Positions 8,694 to 15,995 of a DNA stretch of 18,763 nucleotides are shown here, in pieces. The stretch's first letter is position 1. Each line of letters opens with the position of its first letter. The notes beneath the pieces were generated by a model, which did no database searches, was not told where the DNA came from, and saw only the letters and a list, made by a program, of their open reading frames with translations. Origin of the DNA: Mesenet sp031546805 (GTDB lineage: Bacteria > Pseudomonadota > Alphaproteobacteria > Rickettsiales > Anaplasmataceae); assembly GCA_031546805.1 (NCBI GenBank), contig JAVBJW010000029.1, positions 1 through 18,763 on the forward strand, in the 5' to 3' direction. The position numbers and the translations under genes were made by a program.

Positions 8694-8732
8694 CTAATGT
8701 TATATTAGTCACATTAGCCTATTTTAAAATAG
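8694..8732. promoter_or_regulatory. Paired inverted repeats in the ispE/addA divergent gap
   Basis: Two perfect inverted repeats lie side by side: CTAATGT (8694-8700) with ACATTAG (8711-8717), and the 14-base palindrome CTATTTTAAAATAG (8719-8732). Both overlap the area where the two divergent promoters must lie. They could be operator sites or just AT-rich promoter parts; no known regulator site was recognised. Confidence 0.35.
8699..8727 (-). promoter_or_regulatory. Promoter candidate for ispE
   Basis: Read on the minus strand, TTAAAA (8727-8722) is followed after 17 bases by TATAAC (8704-8699), about 28 bases from the ispE ATG. The -35 half is weak. It overlaps both inverted repeats of the divergent gap. 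Confidence 0.35.
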
Positions 8733-8745
8733 AGATTTTTAGCTT

Positions 8746-11700
8746 ATGAATGTAATAGAAAAAGATGCTGCTGATCCTAACTTTTCCGTTTGGGTCAGTG
8801 CATCTGCAGGTACAGGAAAAACAAAAATTTTGATAGACAGAGTGTTAAGACTTTTACTTGCAGGAAGAAAGAATATTCTTTGCTTAACATTTACTAATGC
8901 CGCAGCTAATGAAATGGTAAACCGCATTAACAATATGCTTGGAGTGTGGTCTATATGTTCAAACGATGAGTTAATGCAATCTTTACAGAAATTACTTAAT
9001 ACCAAGCCACTTGAGTATCATTTTATAAAAGCAAGGAAACTTTTTGGTCAATTACCTACTCTTTCTCTGACAATACAAACTATACATGCGTTTTGTTATA
9101 GACTAATTTTCAACTTTCCTATTGAAGCAGGTATTTCTCTGGGTTGCAAGCTTGATGACTGCAGCAAACTGTACACTAAAGTCATTGATAATCTGCTGAA
9201 TGATCAAAGTATTCAAGTTCATTTAAGCACTATTGCTACTGAAATTAATGAAGATAAGCTGAGGGATTTACTTTCTTCTTTATTACAGAACAAGATTTTT
9301 GATTACGACTTAAAGCAGATATTTATAAAGCTTAAATCACCAGAAAAGTGTAGCGATATACCTCAAAGCACTGTGGATAATATAAAAAAGCTAGCTGAAA
9401 TTTTAGATCAAGGTAGTAAAAGAGATCAAAATTATAGTACAATGCTAACTAATTGGTGTAACATACCGCATGATAGTAGGCTAGATCATTTAAATGACTT
9501 AGTCAAAGTACTGATTGATACTAAGTCATATGAAAAGAAAAATATATCATCAATTATCACAAAAAATACTTTAAAGATTTCCCCTGAAGCAGAAGGAATA
9601 ATAATAAAAGAGCAAGATGTAGTGCTTAAAATTTTCGAGGAGTTTAATAGTTATCAAATAGCCACTAGAACAGCCAATCTACTGTATGTCTTTGAAAGAT
9701 TTGCTGCTATTTATGCACTTGAAAAGAAAAAAAATGCTCTTTTAGATTACGATGATGTAATAACTTTAACTCTTCGTCTGATTACGGATCCAAGTTACAA
9801 AGATTGGATATTATTTAATTTAGAAAGCAATATAGACCATATACTAGTTGATGAAGCACAAGATAACAGTAGCCATCAATGGCAAGTAATAACTGCTTTA
9901 TGCTCTGAATTTTTTACTGGAATTGGTACAACAGACGAAAAACGAACGATTTTCATTGTTGGCGATGTTAAACAATCCATCTATAGGTTTCAAGGAGCTA
10001 ATCCTATATTATTTAGTGCAATGCATGAGTATTTAAAACAACAAAACAGAGAGAAAGATTGGTTATCTTTAGGATTAAATAAATCTTTTCGCTCAACTTG
10101 GCCAATATTGTTATTAGCAGATAAGCTATTTAACAACTTTCGCCAAGAAATATCTTTTTTAGATAATAAGATAGAGCACACTCCTTTCAGACATGATGAG
10201 CAAGGATACGTCGAAATATGGCCGTTGTTACCTAAAGAAAATCATGAAAGACCTATAGCTTTTCAAATTAATCCACAGGGTGAGAAAAATACCAACCCAA
10301 ACCGTATGCTTGCTGCAACTATAGCATGTAGAATCCATAAATGGTTGGATGAAGGAAGAATATTACCAGCAAAAAATCGTCACGTAGAAGCAAAAGATAT
10401 AATGATTTTAGTTAGGCAGCGCAACATTCTAATTGATTACCTCATTAGTGAATTAAAAAAGTTTAACGTGCCAGTTCTGGGTCGTGATTACTTTAGAATT
10501 ATGGATTATATAGCTGTGCAAGATTTAGTTACTTTGGCTGAGTTTTTGTTATTGCCGGAAAACGACATGGCATTAGCTAGTATTTTAAAATCTCCTTTGT
10601 TTGATTTTACTGAAGAAGATTTGTTAAACATTGCCTATGATCGGAAGGAAGAGTCTTTATGGGCTATGCTTAAAATCTACAATCAGGAGGCTTCTACTTA
10701 CTTGGATGGTTTGATTAATATATCACGCAATGATTCTCCACTTTTTTTGTACACTCATGTTCTTTCTTCTACCAATAAAAAAAGATTTGCTGCAAGACTT
10801 GGTACAGAGTGTTTAGAAGTTATCGATGAATTTATGAATCTTTTATTGCAGTTTGAAGATGAGCATGTTCCATCTTTACAAACTTTTACCCAATGGATAA
10901 AAGATAATAATCCAGAAATTAAAAATGATGTAGAAACGCAACATGATGCTGTGCGCATAATGACTATACATAAAGCAAAAGGGCTGCAAGCACCAATAGT
11001 ATTTCTTGTAGATACAACTTCTGTGCCAAGAAGTGATGACAGCATAATTTTTGATGAGGATGGGCTGCCATTTTGGTGCGGTGCAAATACTAATGCTTAT
11101 TGTGATCAAATCAAAAGAGAAAAAAATAAAGAGGATTATAATGAATATCTGCGTCTTTTATATGTTGCAATGACAAGAGCTGAAGATGAGTTATATGTTT
11201 TAGGAAAAGAGCCTGCACATAGTAATTCTTGGTATAATTTAATAAAAATGCAAGAAGGACTATATGAAAAAAAATACACTAATTTATATCCGATGTTCAA
11301 AGAGGAAGTAGAAGTACTATGTATCAATGCAAAATATCCACAAATTTACAAAAAACGTAATTATCTTGATGTTGCAGTTACTAAAGTACCACAAGAGTTT
11401 CAACAAATAAGTGAACCAAATTTAAAATATACTAAAAATGGGACAGGCATAGACCGAGGAAAAATAATGCACAAAGTATTGCAATATTTACCTAATATAC
11501 CAAACGAAAGACGTGAAGATTGGATAAGGAGCTATTTAAATAGTATGAATATAAACACTAATATTCAAAATGACATAGCAAACAAGATCATTGCTTTTAA
11601 TAAAAAATATAGTGATCTTTTTACTGCAAAATGCAAATCTGAGATTGCAATAAATGGCACTGTAAATAATGAAGTTGTATCCGTGAGATTAGATATGTTA

Positions 11701-11892
11701 TGTCTTACAGAAGATAAGGCTATTATCATAGATTATAAATCACATCGTAATCCCAGTCCATCTATACCAGAAGAGATAAAGCAGCAAATGTCTTGCTATA
11801 AAACCTTAGTACAAGATATTTTTCCCAATAAAAAAGTAGAATGTATGATTATCTGGCTAGAAAATCTAGAGAGCATAGTATTAAATTTTTAA
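8746..11892 (+). CDS. addA: Double-strand break repair helicase-nuclease AddA
   Basis: AddA, with AddB, processes DNA ends for RecA-dependent repair, like RecBCD. It is a UvrD-type (SF1) helicase fused to a RecB-like nuclease. Helicase motifs: Walker A ASAGTGKT (19-26), LCLTFTNAAANEM (45-57), VDEAQD (368-373), GDVKQSIYRFQGANP (406-420), VRIMTIHKAKGLQ (736-748) and LLYVAMTRAEDEL from 804. Nuclease residues look intact: His909 in RGKIMHK, Asp983 in VRLDM, Asp996 and Lys998 in IIDYKSH, then QMSCY. WVSASAGTGKT at the start is the alphaproteobacterial form. At 1048 aa it is somewhat short for the family, but no motif is lost. addB is not in this window. Its last codons are repeated downstream at 12851. 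Confidence 0.95.
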   Translation: MNVIEKDAADPNFSVWVSASAGTGKTKILIDRVLRLLLAGRKNILCLTFTNAAANEMVNRINNMLGVWSICSNDELMQSLQKLLNTKPLEYHFIKARKLFGQLPTLSLTIQTIHAFCYRLIFNFPIEAGISLGCKLDDCSKLYTKVIDNLLNDQSIQVHLSTIATEINEDKLRDLLSSLLQNKIFDYDLKQIFIKLKSPEKCSDIPQSTVDNIKKLAEILDQGSKRDQNYSTMLTNWCNIPHDSRLDHLNDLVKVLIDTKSYEKKNISSIITKNTLKISPEAEGIIIKEQDVVLKIFEEFNSYQIATRTANLLYVFERFAAIYALEKKKNALLDYDDVITLTLRLITDPSYKDWILFNLESNIDHILVDEAQDNSSHQWQVITALCSEFFTGIGTTDEKRTIFIVGDVKQSIYRFQGANPILFSAMHEYLKQQNREKDWLSLGLNKSFRSTWPILLLADKLFNNFRQEISFLDNKIEHTPFRHDEQGYVEIWPLLPKENHERPIAFQINPQGEKNTNPNRMLAATIACRIHKWLDEGRILPAKNRHVEAKDIMILVRQRNILIDYLISELKKFNVPVLGRDYFRIMDYIAVQDLVTLAEFLLLPENDMALASILKSPLFDFTEEDLLNIAYDRKEESLWAMLKIYNQEASTYLDGLINISRNDSPLFLYTHVLSSTNKKRFAARLGTECLEVIDEFMNLLLQFEDEHVPSLQTFTQWIKDNNPEIKNDVETQHDAVRIMTIHKAKGLQAPIVFLVDTTSVPRSDDSIIFDEDGLPFWCGANTNAYCDQIKREKNKEDYNEYLRLLYVAMTRAEDELYVLGKEPAHSNSWYNLIKMQEGLYEKKYTNLYPMFKEEVEVLCINAKYPQIYKKRNYLDVAVTKVPQEFQQISEPNLKYTKNGTGIDRGKIMHKVLQYLPNIPNERREDWIRSYLNSMNINTNIQNDIANKIIAFNKKYSDLFTAKCKSEIAINGTVNNEVVSVRLDMLCLTEDKAIIIDYKSHRNPSPSIPEEIKQQMSCYKTLVQDIFPNKKVECMIIWLENLESIVLNF

Positions 11893-11899
11893 TTAATTT
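11878..11899 (+). repeat. 22-base direct repeat, left copy (spans addA stop)
   Basis: This stretch (GTATTAAA...AATTAATTT) is identical at all 22 positions to 12851-12872. It covers the last four addA codons, the stop and the next bases. The two copies lie 973 bases apart and flank the first unknown paralog. It most likely marks the edge of a tandem duplication that took a piece of the addA 3' end along. Confidence 0.7.
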
Positions 11900-11937
11900 A
11901 TATTATTATTAATATATAAGTTGATTTATTAAATATT

Positions 11938-12810
11938 ATGACAAAGAATAATAGTTCGCTTTCTAAGGTAAAATTTGAAGTAGATAAGCTTAATTATAGT
12001 GATCTTCAAGCTAATAAAAATGTATCTGATAAAATAAATTTTCCAAATGGGAAATTTATTATTAATAATCAACCAATGAATCTGCAGTTTATAAACGATG
12101 TGTATAATAATGAAGAAAAAAAACTGAAGTTTATAGAAGAAGCAAAACAAAATGCTAATAATGATCATTATAATGGGGAAAAAAAACTGGAGTTGATAAA
12201 GAAGTGGTTTGAAGATAATGACCAATTAAATATAGAGATTTTTAAAAAGAAGCTTCTTGAGCCTATGAAGCTACCAATTCCAAGTGATTATATTATACAA
12301 GAGTTAATTACTTGTTGCTACCTGTATGAATCTTTTATAACTACGAATGTATTGCTTAACAGCAATTTACTTAACGAAATAGGTTATGATCACAATAAAA
12401 AAGTATATATTAACTTCATTAATCCCAATTGCGTACAAGTTAATGTTAACACAGAAGGAAAATTTTTTATAGATGACGAAACTAAAGGAATATCTCAGTC
12501 ACATGGTAGTGGCTTGCTATCTCTATCCAGCTCGCTAGAGTTTAAACTTAAATGTAATAATAAAGAGGAAGTAGAATATACAGATGGTAAATTATCACTT
12601 ACTGTGACTCCCAACTCTTTTGAAGTAGAAAAAGGTCAAAACTTATTTTCTAAGGCTATAGAAGTGATCAAGGAATTATTGGAAAAGCTTTTTGGAAAAG
12701 AACGTGTAACAATGAAAGAATATAAGTTTGAATTTAACGAACCAAAGAGTGTAATAGACAAGCCAGAAGTACATAATGTTCATGAACAAGGAAAGTCAGC
12801 AGAGAAATGA
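11938..12810 (+). CDS. Lineage-specific protein of unknown function, paralog 1
   Basis: I do not recognise this 290-aa protein. It is hydrophilic and lysine- and asparagine-rich, with no signal peptide, membrane segment or enzyme motif. It is clearly a paralog of the next gene. Shared blocks in the same order are FEVDKLNYSDLQANK (13-27), FIINNQPMN, IPSDYIIQELIT (114-125), TTNVLLN, SSLEFKL (198-204), YTDGKLSL (214-221), an amphipathic KAIEVIKELLEKLFGK (239-254) and a charged tail with VHEQG. Residues 56-89 carry an internal repeat of 22 residues. It follows addA by 45 bases and has no good promoter of its own, so it may be read through from addA. ATG 11938 follows TAAATATT, the same bases that precede the paralog's start. 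Confidence 0.8.
   Translation: MTKNNSSLSKVKFEVDKLNYSDLQANKNVSDKINFPNGKFIINNQPMNLQFINDVYNNEEKKLKFIEEAKQNANNDHYNGEKKLELIKKWFEDNDQLNIEIFKKKLLEPMKLPIPSDYIIQELITCCYLYESFITTNVLLNSNLLNEIGYDHNKKVYINFINPNCVQVNVNTEGKFFIDDETKGISQSHGSGLLSLSSSLEFKLKCNNKEEVEYTDGKLSLTVTPNSFEVEKGQNLFSKAIEVIKELLEKLFGKERVTMKEYKFEFNEPKSVIDKPEVHNVHEQGKSAEK
12103..12206 (+). repeat. Internal 66-base-period repeat in paralog 1
   Basis: The sequence from TATAATAATGAAG at 12103 recurs, diverged and one codon shorter, from TATAATGGGG at 12169. In protein it gives YNNEEKKLKFIEE (56-68) and YNGEKKLELIKKW (78-90). The paralog at 12931 has no such repeat, so it arose in this copy. Confidence 0.6.
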
Positions 12811-12850
12811 ATTATAGTATTTTTGAAAACAAAAAGACTTAGCAGTTACG

Positions 12851-12872
12851 GTATTAAATTTTTAATTAATTT
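12851..12872 (+). repeat. 22-base direct repeat, right copy
   Basis: Exact copy of 11878-11899. Read in the addA frame, the bases up to 12866 still translate as L-A-V-T-V-L-N-F-stop, compared with L-E-S-I-V-L-N-F-stop at the true AddA end. This supports origin as a decayed addA tail, although similarity outside the 22 bases is weak. Confidence 0.65.
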
Positions 12873-12899
12873 GCATTTATCATTAAATGTTGATATAAT
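12871..12899 (+). promoter_or_regulatory. Promoter candidate for paralog 2
   Basis: TTGCAT (12871-12876) and a perfect TATAAT (12894-12899) are 17 bases apart. Transcription would start about 25 bases before ATG 12931. This rules against the longer reading that starts with TTG at 12823, since that start would lie upstream of the promoter. Paralog 1 has no equivalent -10. Confidence 0.6.
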
Positions 12900-12930
12900 T
12901 ACTCAACCATTGATTAATTTGGTAAATATT

Positions 12931-13860
12931 ATGGCAGAAATCATTAAGGGAAATAATAATTTAGCGTCTATGCTACAGTTTGAAGTAGAGAAGCTTGATT
13001 ATAGTAAGCTTAAAGCTAAGAAGGGCAATCAAGATGCACAATCTGGTAAGACAATGTTTCAGGATCTACATAGGATGAATTTTGTTATTAACGGAAAGCC
13101 AATAAACCAAAATCTAACCAATATGTTACGTGATGGAGCTACAAGTACTTCTCTTGATGAGAATGAAATAATGAGGCATGGGATAGAAGGATTACATTTT
13201 TTTTGTATAGGGTTTAACAATAAGCATTTGTTACAGCGCAAGGAAGATACAAGTGAAAATTACCGTCCATTTCTTGTAGAAGCCTTTAAAGGAATATTTG
13301 AGTATGTTAAAACAAGAGATCAAGAAGCAAAAGTGCCAAGTGATGCTATTATACAAGAATTAATTACTAGTTGTAATCAAGCTGGATATCAGGCTATTAT
13401 GCCTACTAATGTATTTTTTAATCCTGAAGTGCTTGCTTGTTTAACACAGTGTGATTTAATCTTAGAAAACACTACAAGTACAATACATCTTGATTGCTAT
13501 GGTTCCAATTGTATAAAGCTTAAGATTGATATGGAAACATCTATATTAAATTTTAGTGATTCAACAAAGAAAGTAGCATCATTCCCTAGCTCATTGGAAT
13601 TTAAACTTGAGTCTCATGAAAACGAAATAAAGTATACAGATGGCAAGTTATCACTTATTATTCCTAAAGAATTGTTAGAAGATAAAGGTTTACTTTCTAG
13701 GGTTATAGAAGCTATTAAAATTCTACTTGAAAAAGCTTTTGGTATAAAGATAGGAAAAGAAAATACAAACATGATAGAACATGATTTTGACAATCCAAAA
13801 AGTAGTGTAACAGATCCTAAAATAGAGGAAGTTCATGGAGAAGGAATAGTAGTGGCATAA
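12931..13860 (+). CDS. Lineage-specific protein of unknown function, paralog 2
   Basis: Not recognised beyond its relation to the preceding gene. The 309-aa product shares FEVEKLDYSKLKAKK (17-31), FVINGKPIN (51-59), VPSDAIIQELIT (135-146), PTNVFFNPEVL, SSLEFKL (220-226), YTDGKLSL (235-242), RVIEAIKILLEKAFG and the DNPKS...VHGEG tail with it. The middle (about 62-134) is divergent and longer, with IEGLHFFCIGFNNKHLL. No signal peptide or membrane helix is evident. The frame is open to TTG 12823, but homology, the conserved TAAATATT-ATG and the promoter all favour ATG 12931. Being Wolbachia-type, soluble and duplicated, it could be a host-directed or regulatory protein, but nothing in the sequence proves that. 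Confidence 0.8.
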   Translation: MAEIIKGNNNLASMLQFEVEKLDYSKLKAKKGNQDAQSGKTMFQDLHRMNFVINGKPINQNLTNMLRDGATSTSLDENEIMRHGIEGLHFFCIGFNNKHLLQRKEDTSENYRPFLVEAFKGIFEYVKTRDQEAKVPSDAIIQELITSCNQAGYQAIMPTNVFFNPEVLACLTQCDLILENTTSTIHLDCYGSNCIKLKIDMETSILNFSDSTKKVASFPSSLEFKLESHENEIKYTDGKLSLIIPKELLEDKGLLSRVIEAIKILLEKAFGIKIGKENTNMIEHDFDNPKSSVTDPKIEEVHGEGIVVA

Positions 13861-13885
13861 TTAGGGTAGTAATTTAAAACTCTAA

Positions 13886-13900
13886 GAACCTGTCTTAAAA
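13886..13900. repeat. Possible IS terminal inverted repeat (one end)
   Basis: GAACCTGTCTTAAAA lies five bases beyond the stop of the transposase remnant, where an IS5-type terminal repeat is expected. No matching opposite end is present in the window, so only one end of the element may survive. Confidence 0.3.
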
Positions 13901-13904
13901 AGAT

Positions 13905-14345
13905 TCAAATAGCAATCTTATAGAAAATAACAGTGATCAAATTAAAGAAAACATAGGTTTTAGAAGTCTGTGGAGAATGTTAGTAATCCTTACTCATACA
14001 TCTAAATTGGAAAGCCAAGCTCTCAACTATCCAACATTTTGGAATAACTTGAAACTTTTCTGCACTAGTATCTTTTTTAGCTATGGTGAATAGACGTCTT
14101 GTCTGCAATAAACATTTATTTTTGAGATCACCGCAATAGCTTTGGTCAGCGAAAAACCTCTGCAGAGTTGGTGTTTTCTATTTTGCTTGAACAGATAGCT
14201 CTAAAGCTCTATTACGATCCTGAATGCTTGCACTATGTACATCAACCGCAATAATGAAGCATATTGTATCTACAACAATATTTTATCTTCTTACCTGTAT
14301 TATAACCTCTACACCTACTTTTTGAGAGGTTTTGATTAGACCCCC
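13905..14345 (-). pseudogene. Degenerate IS5-family transposase (C-terminal part)
   Basis: Read on the minus strand, this is the C-terminal half of an IS5-type DDE transposase with frameshifts and stops. Pieces in order: KTSQKVG, CRGYNTGKKIK in another frame, then NIVVDT...AVDVHSASIQDRNRA (from 14282), a stop at 14178, FFADQSYCGDLKNK, FQVIPKCWIVES, QFRCMSKDY, a stop, and SPQTSKTYVFF, ending with TGA at 13905. These match the family blocks KTTxKGGxRGYDxGKK, VVHAASIQDRDGA, WADGGYRG and WVVERTF.W..RCRRLSKDYE. The second acidic residue (in FADQSY) and the Glu of WIVES remain, but the N-terminal half with the first Asp is missing. It cannot encode an active enzyme. Confidence 0.8.
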
Positions 14346-14394
14346 TGAGAAAAGGTATACTAGTTATGAGTTAGGCCAAAGCAAAGATCAGTTA

Positions 14395-14640
14395 AAAACC
14401 ATGCTTCAAGTTGACAATACAATATTAAACCTCATATTTCTGAAAATTACGGTAAACATAATTTTAAATATTCTCGAATCTTATTTTCCACTCTCATCCT
14501 AAACGACGCAAGCTGCCTATTATGATCCTTTTGCTCCGGTGTAAGTGGTTTTTTACGGTATTTTTTATACGGAATCACAACATCTTTTGCAACTTCTGCC
14601 ATCCATGATATCCAGAATCAGCATACTTTATACTATCTAT
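14395..14640 (-). pseudogene. Degenerate transposase of a second IS5-type (DDE_4-like) element
   Basis: A different transposase C-terminus, also on the minus strand. YADSGYHGWQKLQK (from about 14628) is followed by a one-base frameshift. DVVIPYKKYRKKPLTPEQK, DHNRQLASFRMRVENKIRE (14584-14471) then forms an uninterrupted 38-residue block. A further shift leads to IFKIMFTVIFRNMRFNIV and an STOP-interrupted end near a KHGF-like terminus (about 14399). Blocks of this type (ADSGYQG, RMRVENKIRE) belong to DDE transposases of the IS5/ISL2-like group. The upstream part is absent or unrecognisable. It abuts the other remnant, so the two old insertions are nested or were joined by deletion. Confidence 0.75.
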
Positions 14641-14838
14641 GGAAAGAGATTTCTCCTGTTTTTATCTCTTCTCTCTCCTTTGAATTGGGGTCTATTCTTT
14701 ATACAAATTATCTTACTATTTTTACTTTTGATATATGTAAAAGTATTAATAAATAGTCAATTAAATGCGTTTGATAACTATATGTTAATTGACTTGAGTT
14801 AGAATTTATTGAAAATTTAATATTCTGCTAGATTTGTT
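14641..14838. other. Gap between IS remnants and the PAS gene
   Basis: No gene is supported. A weak continuation of the second transposase (QEKSLSIDSIKYADS-like reading on the minus strand) may extend to about 14670. The plus-strand hydrophobic open frame over this area is antisense to the remnant. A poor promoter, TTGAGT (14794-14799) with TAATAT (14818-14823) at 18 bases, precedes the next gene. Confidence 0.4.
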
Positions 14839-15732
14839 ATGTATAAATTTGTTACTGCAAAAAGAGAACATGATGCTGTCATTGCTATTTCTCAGGATAA
14901 TAAAAATAAAATCATAGAGATAATTGAGTTGAATAAAGCAGCTGCAGATTTGTTATGTTATGAAAAAAATAAATTACTACATAAACCTTTAACAAGTATT
15001 TTATGTTCAAACTCAATAGATTATATAGAGAGCGGTTTAGAATATAACAATAATGGTAATGACTTATCTGATATTTTATCAAAAATTAGCAATTTATCTC
15101 TAATTAAGGGTAATGGAGAGGAAGTAAAAGTTAAAATCAAAGTTTTTCGTACTGGAGATTCAACTACAAGCAAAGTAAACTATGAACTATTAATATACGA
15201 TCTTAGTTTATCACATAAATTACATATATTTAGAAATCAATATCTAAGTGGTAGAAAATATAGTATGCATGCTGATCTTGAAATAATAGACGAACCTTCT
15301 ACAATGTTAGAGTTAGAAGTTATTCTGAATTTTATTAAAGAATATAATGTTAATGCTGTAGCGGGGCTAATAGGGCATCAAACTTTAGATAGTGAAATTT
15401 CAATTCAAAGCATACTAAAAGTAATTGTAGATAGCTTGCAAAAGAATTATCGTGGTGAAGACATTATAGGATATTCAGGTAATGATAAGGTTATATTCGT
15501 TTTAATGGGGTGCAGTCCAATAAATTCAAGTAAGGCTATTTCACGTATATACTCTAAGGTTAGTCAAGTATCCGGTCTAGCTAAAATTTCAATTGGGTAT
15601 ATAAATATTTTAGATGATAATAACAATGTAGAATTATTAGCTAAACTTAAATTAGCATTAGGCGTAGCGCAGATGAATTACAAAGATCAAAGCTACATTC
15701 AATACACACAAACGACAATGGGAAATCCATAG
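14839..15732 (+). CDS. PAS domain protein with degenerate GGDEF-like domain
   Basis: Residues about 10-120 resemble a PAS sensor domain (AVIAISQDNKNKIIEIIELN, KAAADLLCYEKNKLLHKPL, then a strand pair ending LLIYDLS). Residues about 170-290 resemble the GGDEF fold: VNAVAGLIGHQ, SILKVIVDSLQKNYRGEDIIGYSGNDKVIFVL, ISRIYSKV, AKISIGYINI, LLAKLKLALGVAQMNYKDQSYIQY. The signature expected in the ...GYGGDEF... hairpin is SGNDK at 213-217, so cyclase activity is unlikely; a binding or regulatory role is inferred. No membrane segment or receiver domain is seen. ATG 14839 has no ribosome site, and an in-frame stop lies 21 bases upstream. It stands alone, after the IS debris. Confidence 0.65.
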   Translation: MYKFVTAKREHDAVIAISQDNKNKIIEIIELNKAAADLLCYEKNKLLHKPLTSILCSNSIDYIESGLEYNNNGNDLSDILSKISNLSLIKGNGEEVKVKIKVFRTGDSTTSKVNYELLIYDLSLSHKLHIFRNQYLSGRKYSMHADLEIIDEPSTMLELEVILNFIKEYNVNAVAGLIGHQTLDSEISIQSILKVIVDSLQKNYRGEDIIGYSGNDKVIFVLMGCSPINSSKAISRIYSKVSQVSGLAKISIGYINILDDNNNVELLAKLKLALGVAQMNYKDQSYIQYTQTTMGNP

Positions 15733-15939
15733 CAATTTAGCACAGACAGCTTTCAGCATTTAGGTAGAAAATAAGATCCTAGAGATAAAAATATTTAATA
15801 TGATATTCAACATTATTGCTGGTATTGTTAACTTGAGGCACAACCTTACTTTTCAATCTAATCTCACACTCTTTCCTCATCAGTAAGTCTTGTGTTTTTA
15901 CCTCACATTCCATCAGTTTATATCAGAAGTAAAGCAGAG
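15733..15939. other. Gap before pheT with one short minus-strand frame
   Basis: A minus-strand frame from ATG 15913 to TAG 15779 codes 44 residues (starts MECEVKTQDLLMRKECEI). It is hydrophilic and unlike any family I know, and may be a gene remnant or chance. Nothing else was seen. Confidence 0.3.
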
Positions 15940-15968
15940 TTGCCTTTGTTTTTGCTTTTTTATATACT
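15940..15968 (+). promoter_or_regulatory. Promoter candidate for pheT
   Basis: TTGCCT (15940-15945) and TATACT (15963-15968) are 17 bases apart, giving a predicted leader of about 20 bases before ATG 15996. No attenuator or T-box-like leader is possible in so short a transcript leader. Confidence 0.6.
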
Positions 15969-15995
15969 GATAAGAGTTTTCAACTTATATACACT

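Noticed and set aside
11929..12225. 98-residue Phe/Ile-rich minus-strand frame
   Set aside because: It is the reverse of the Lys/Asn-rich paralog 1 coding strand, whose homology to paralog 2 proves the plus strand is coding.
12823..12930. 36-residue extension of paralog 2 starting with TTG
   Set aside because: It lies upstream of the good promoter at 12871-12899, overlaps the direct repeat, and paralog 1 starts at the position matching ATG 12931.
14545..14802. 85-residue hydrophobic plus-strand frame resembling a membrane protein
   Set aside because: It is antisense to the second transposase remnant; hydrophobic runs come from reading AT-rich sequence on the wrong strand.
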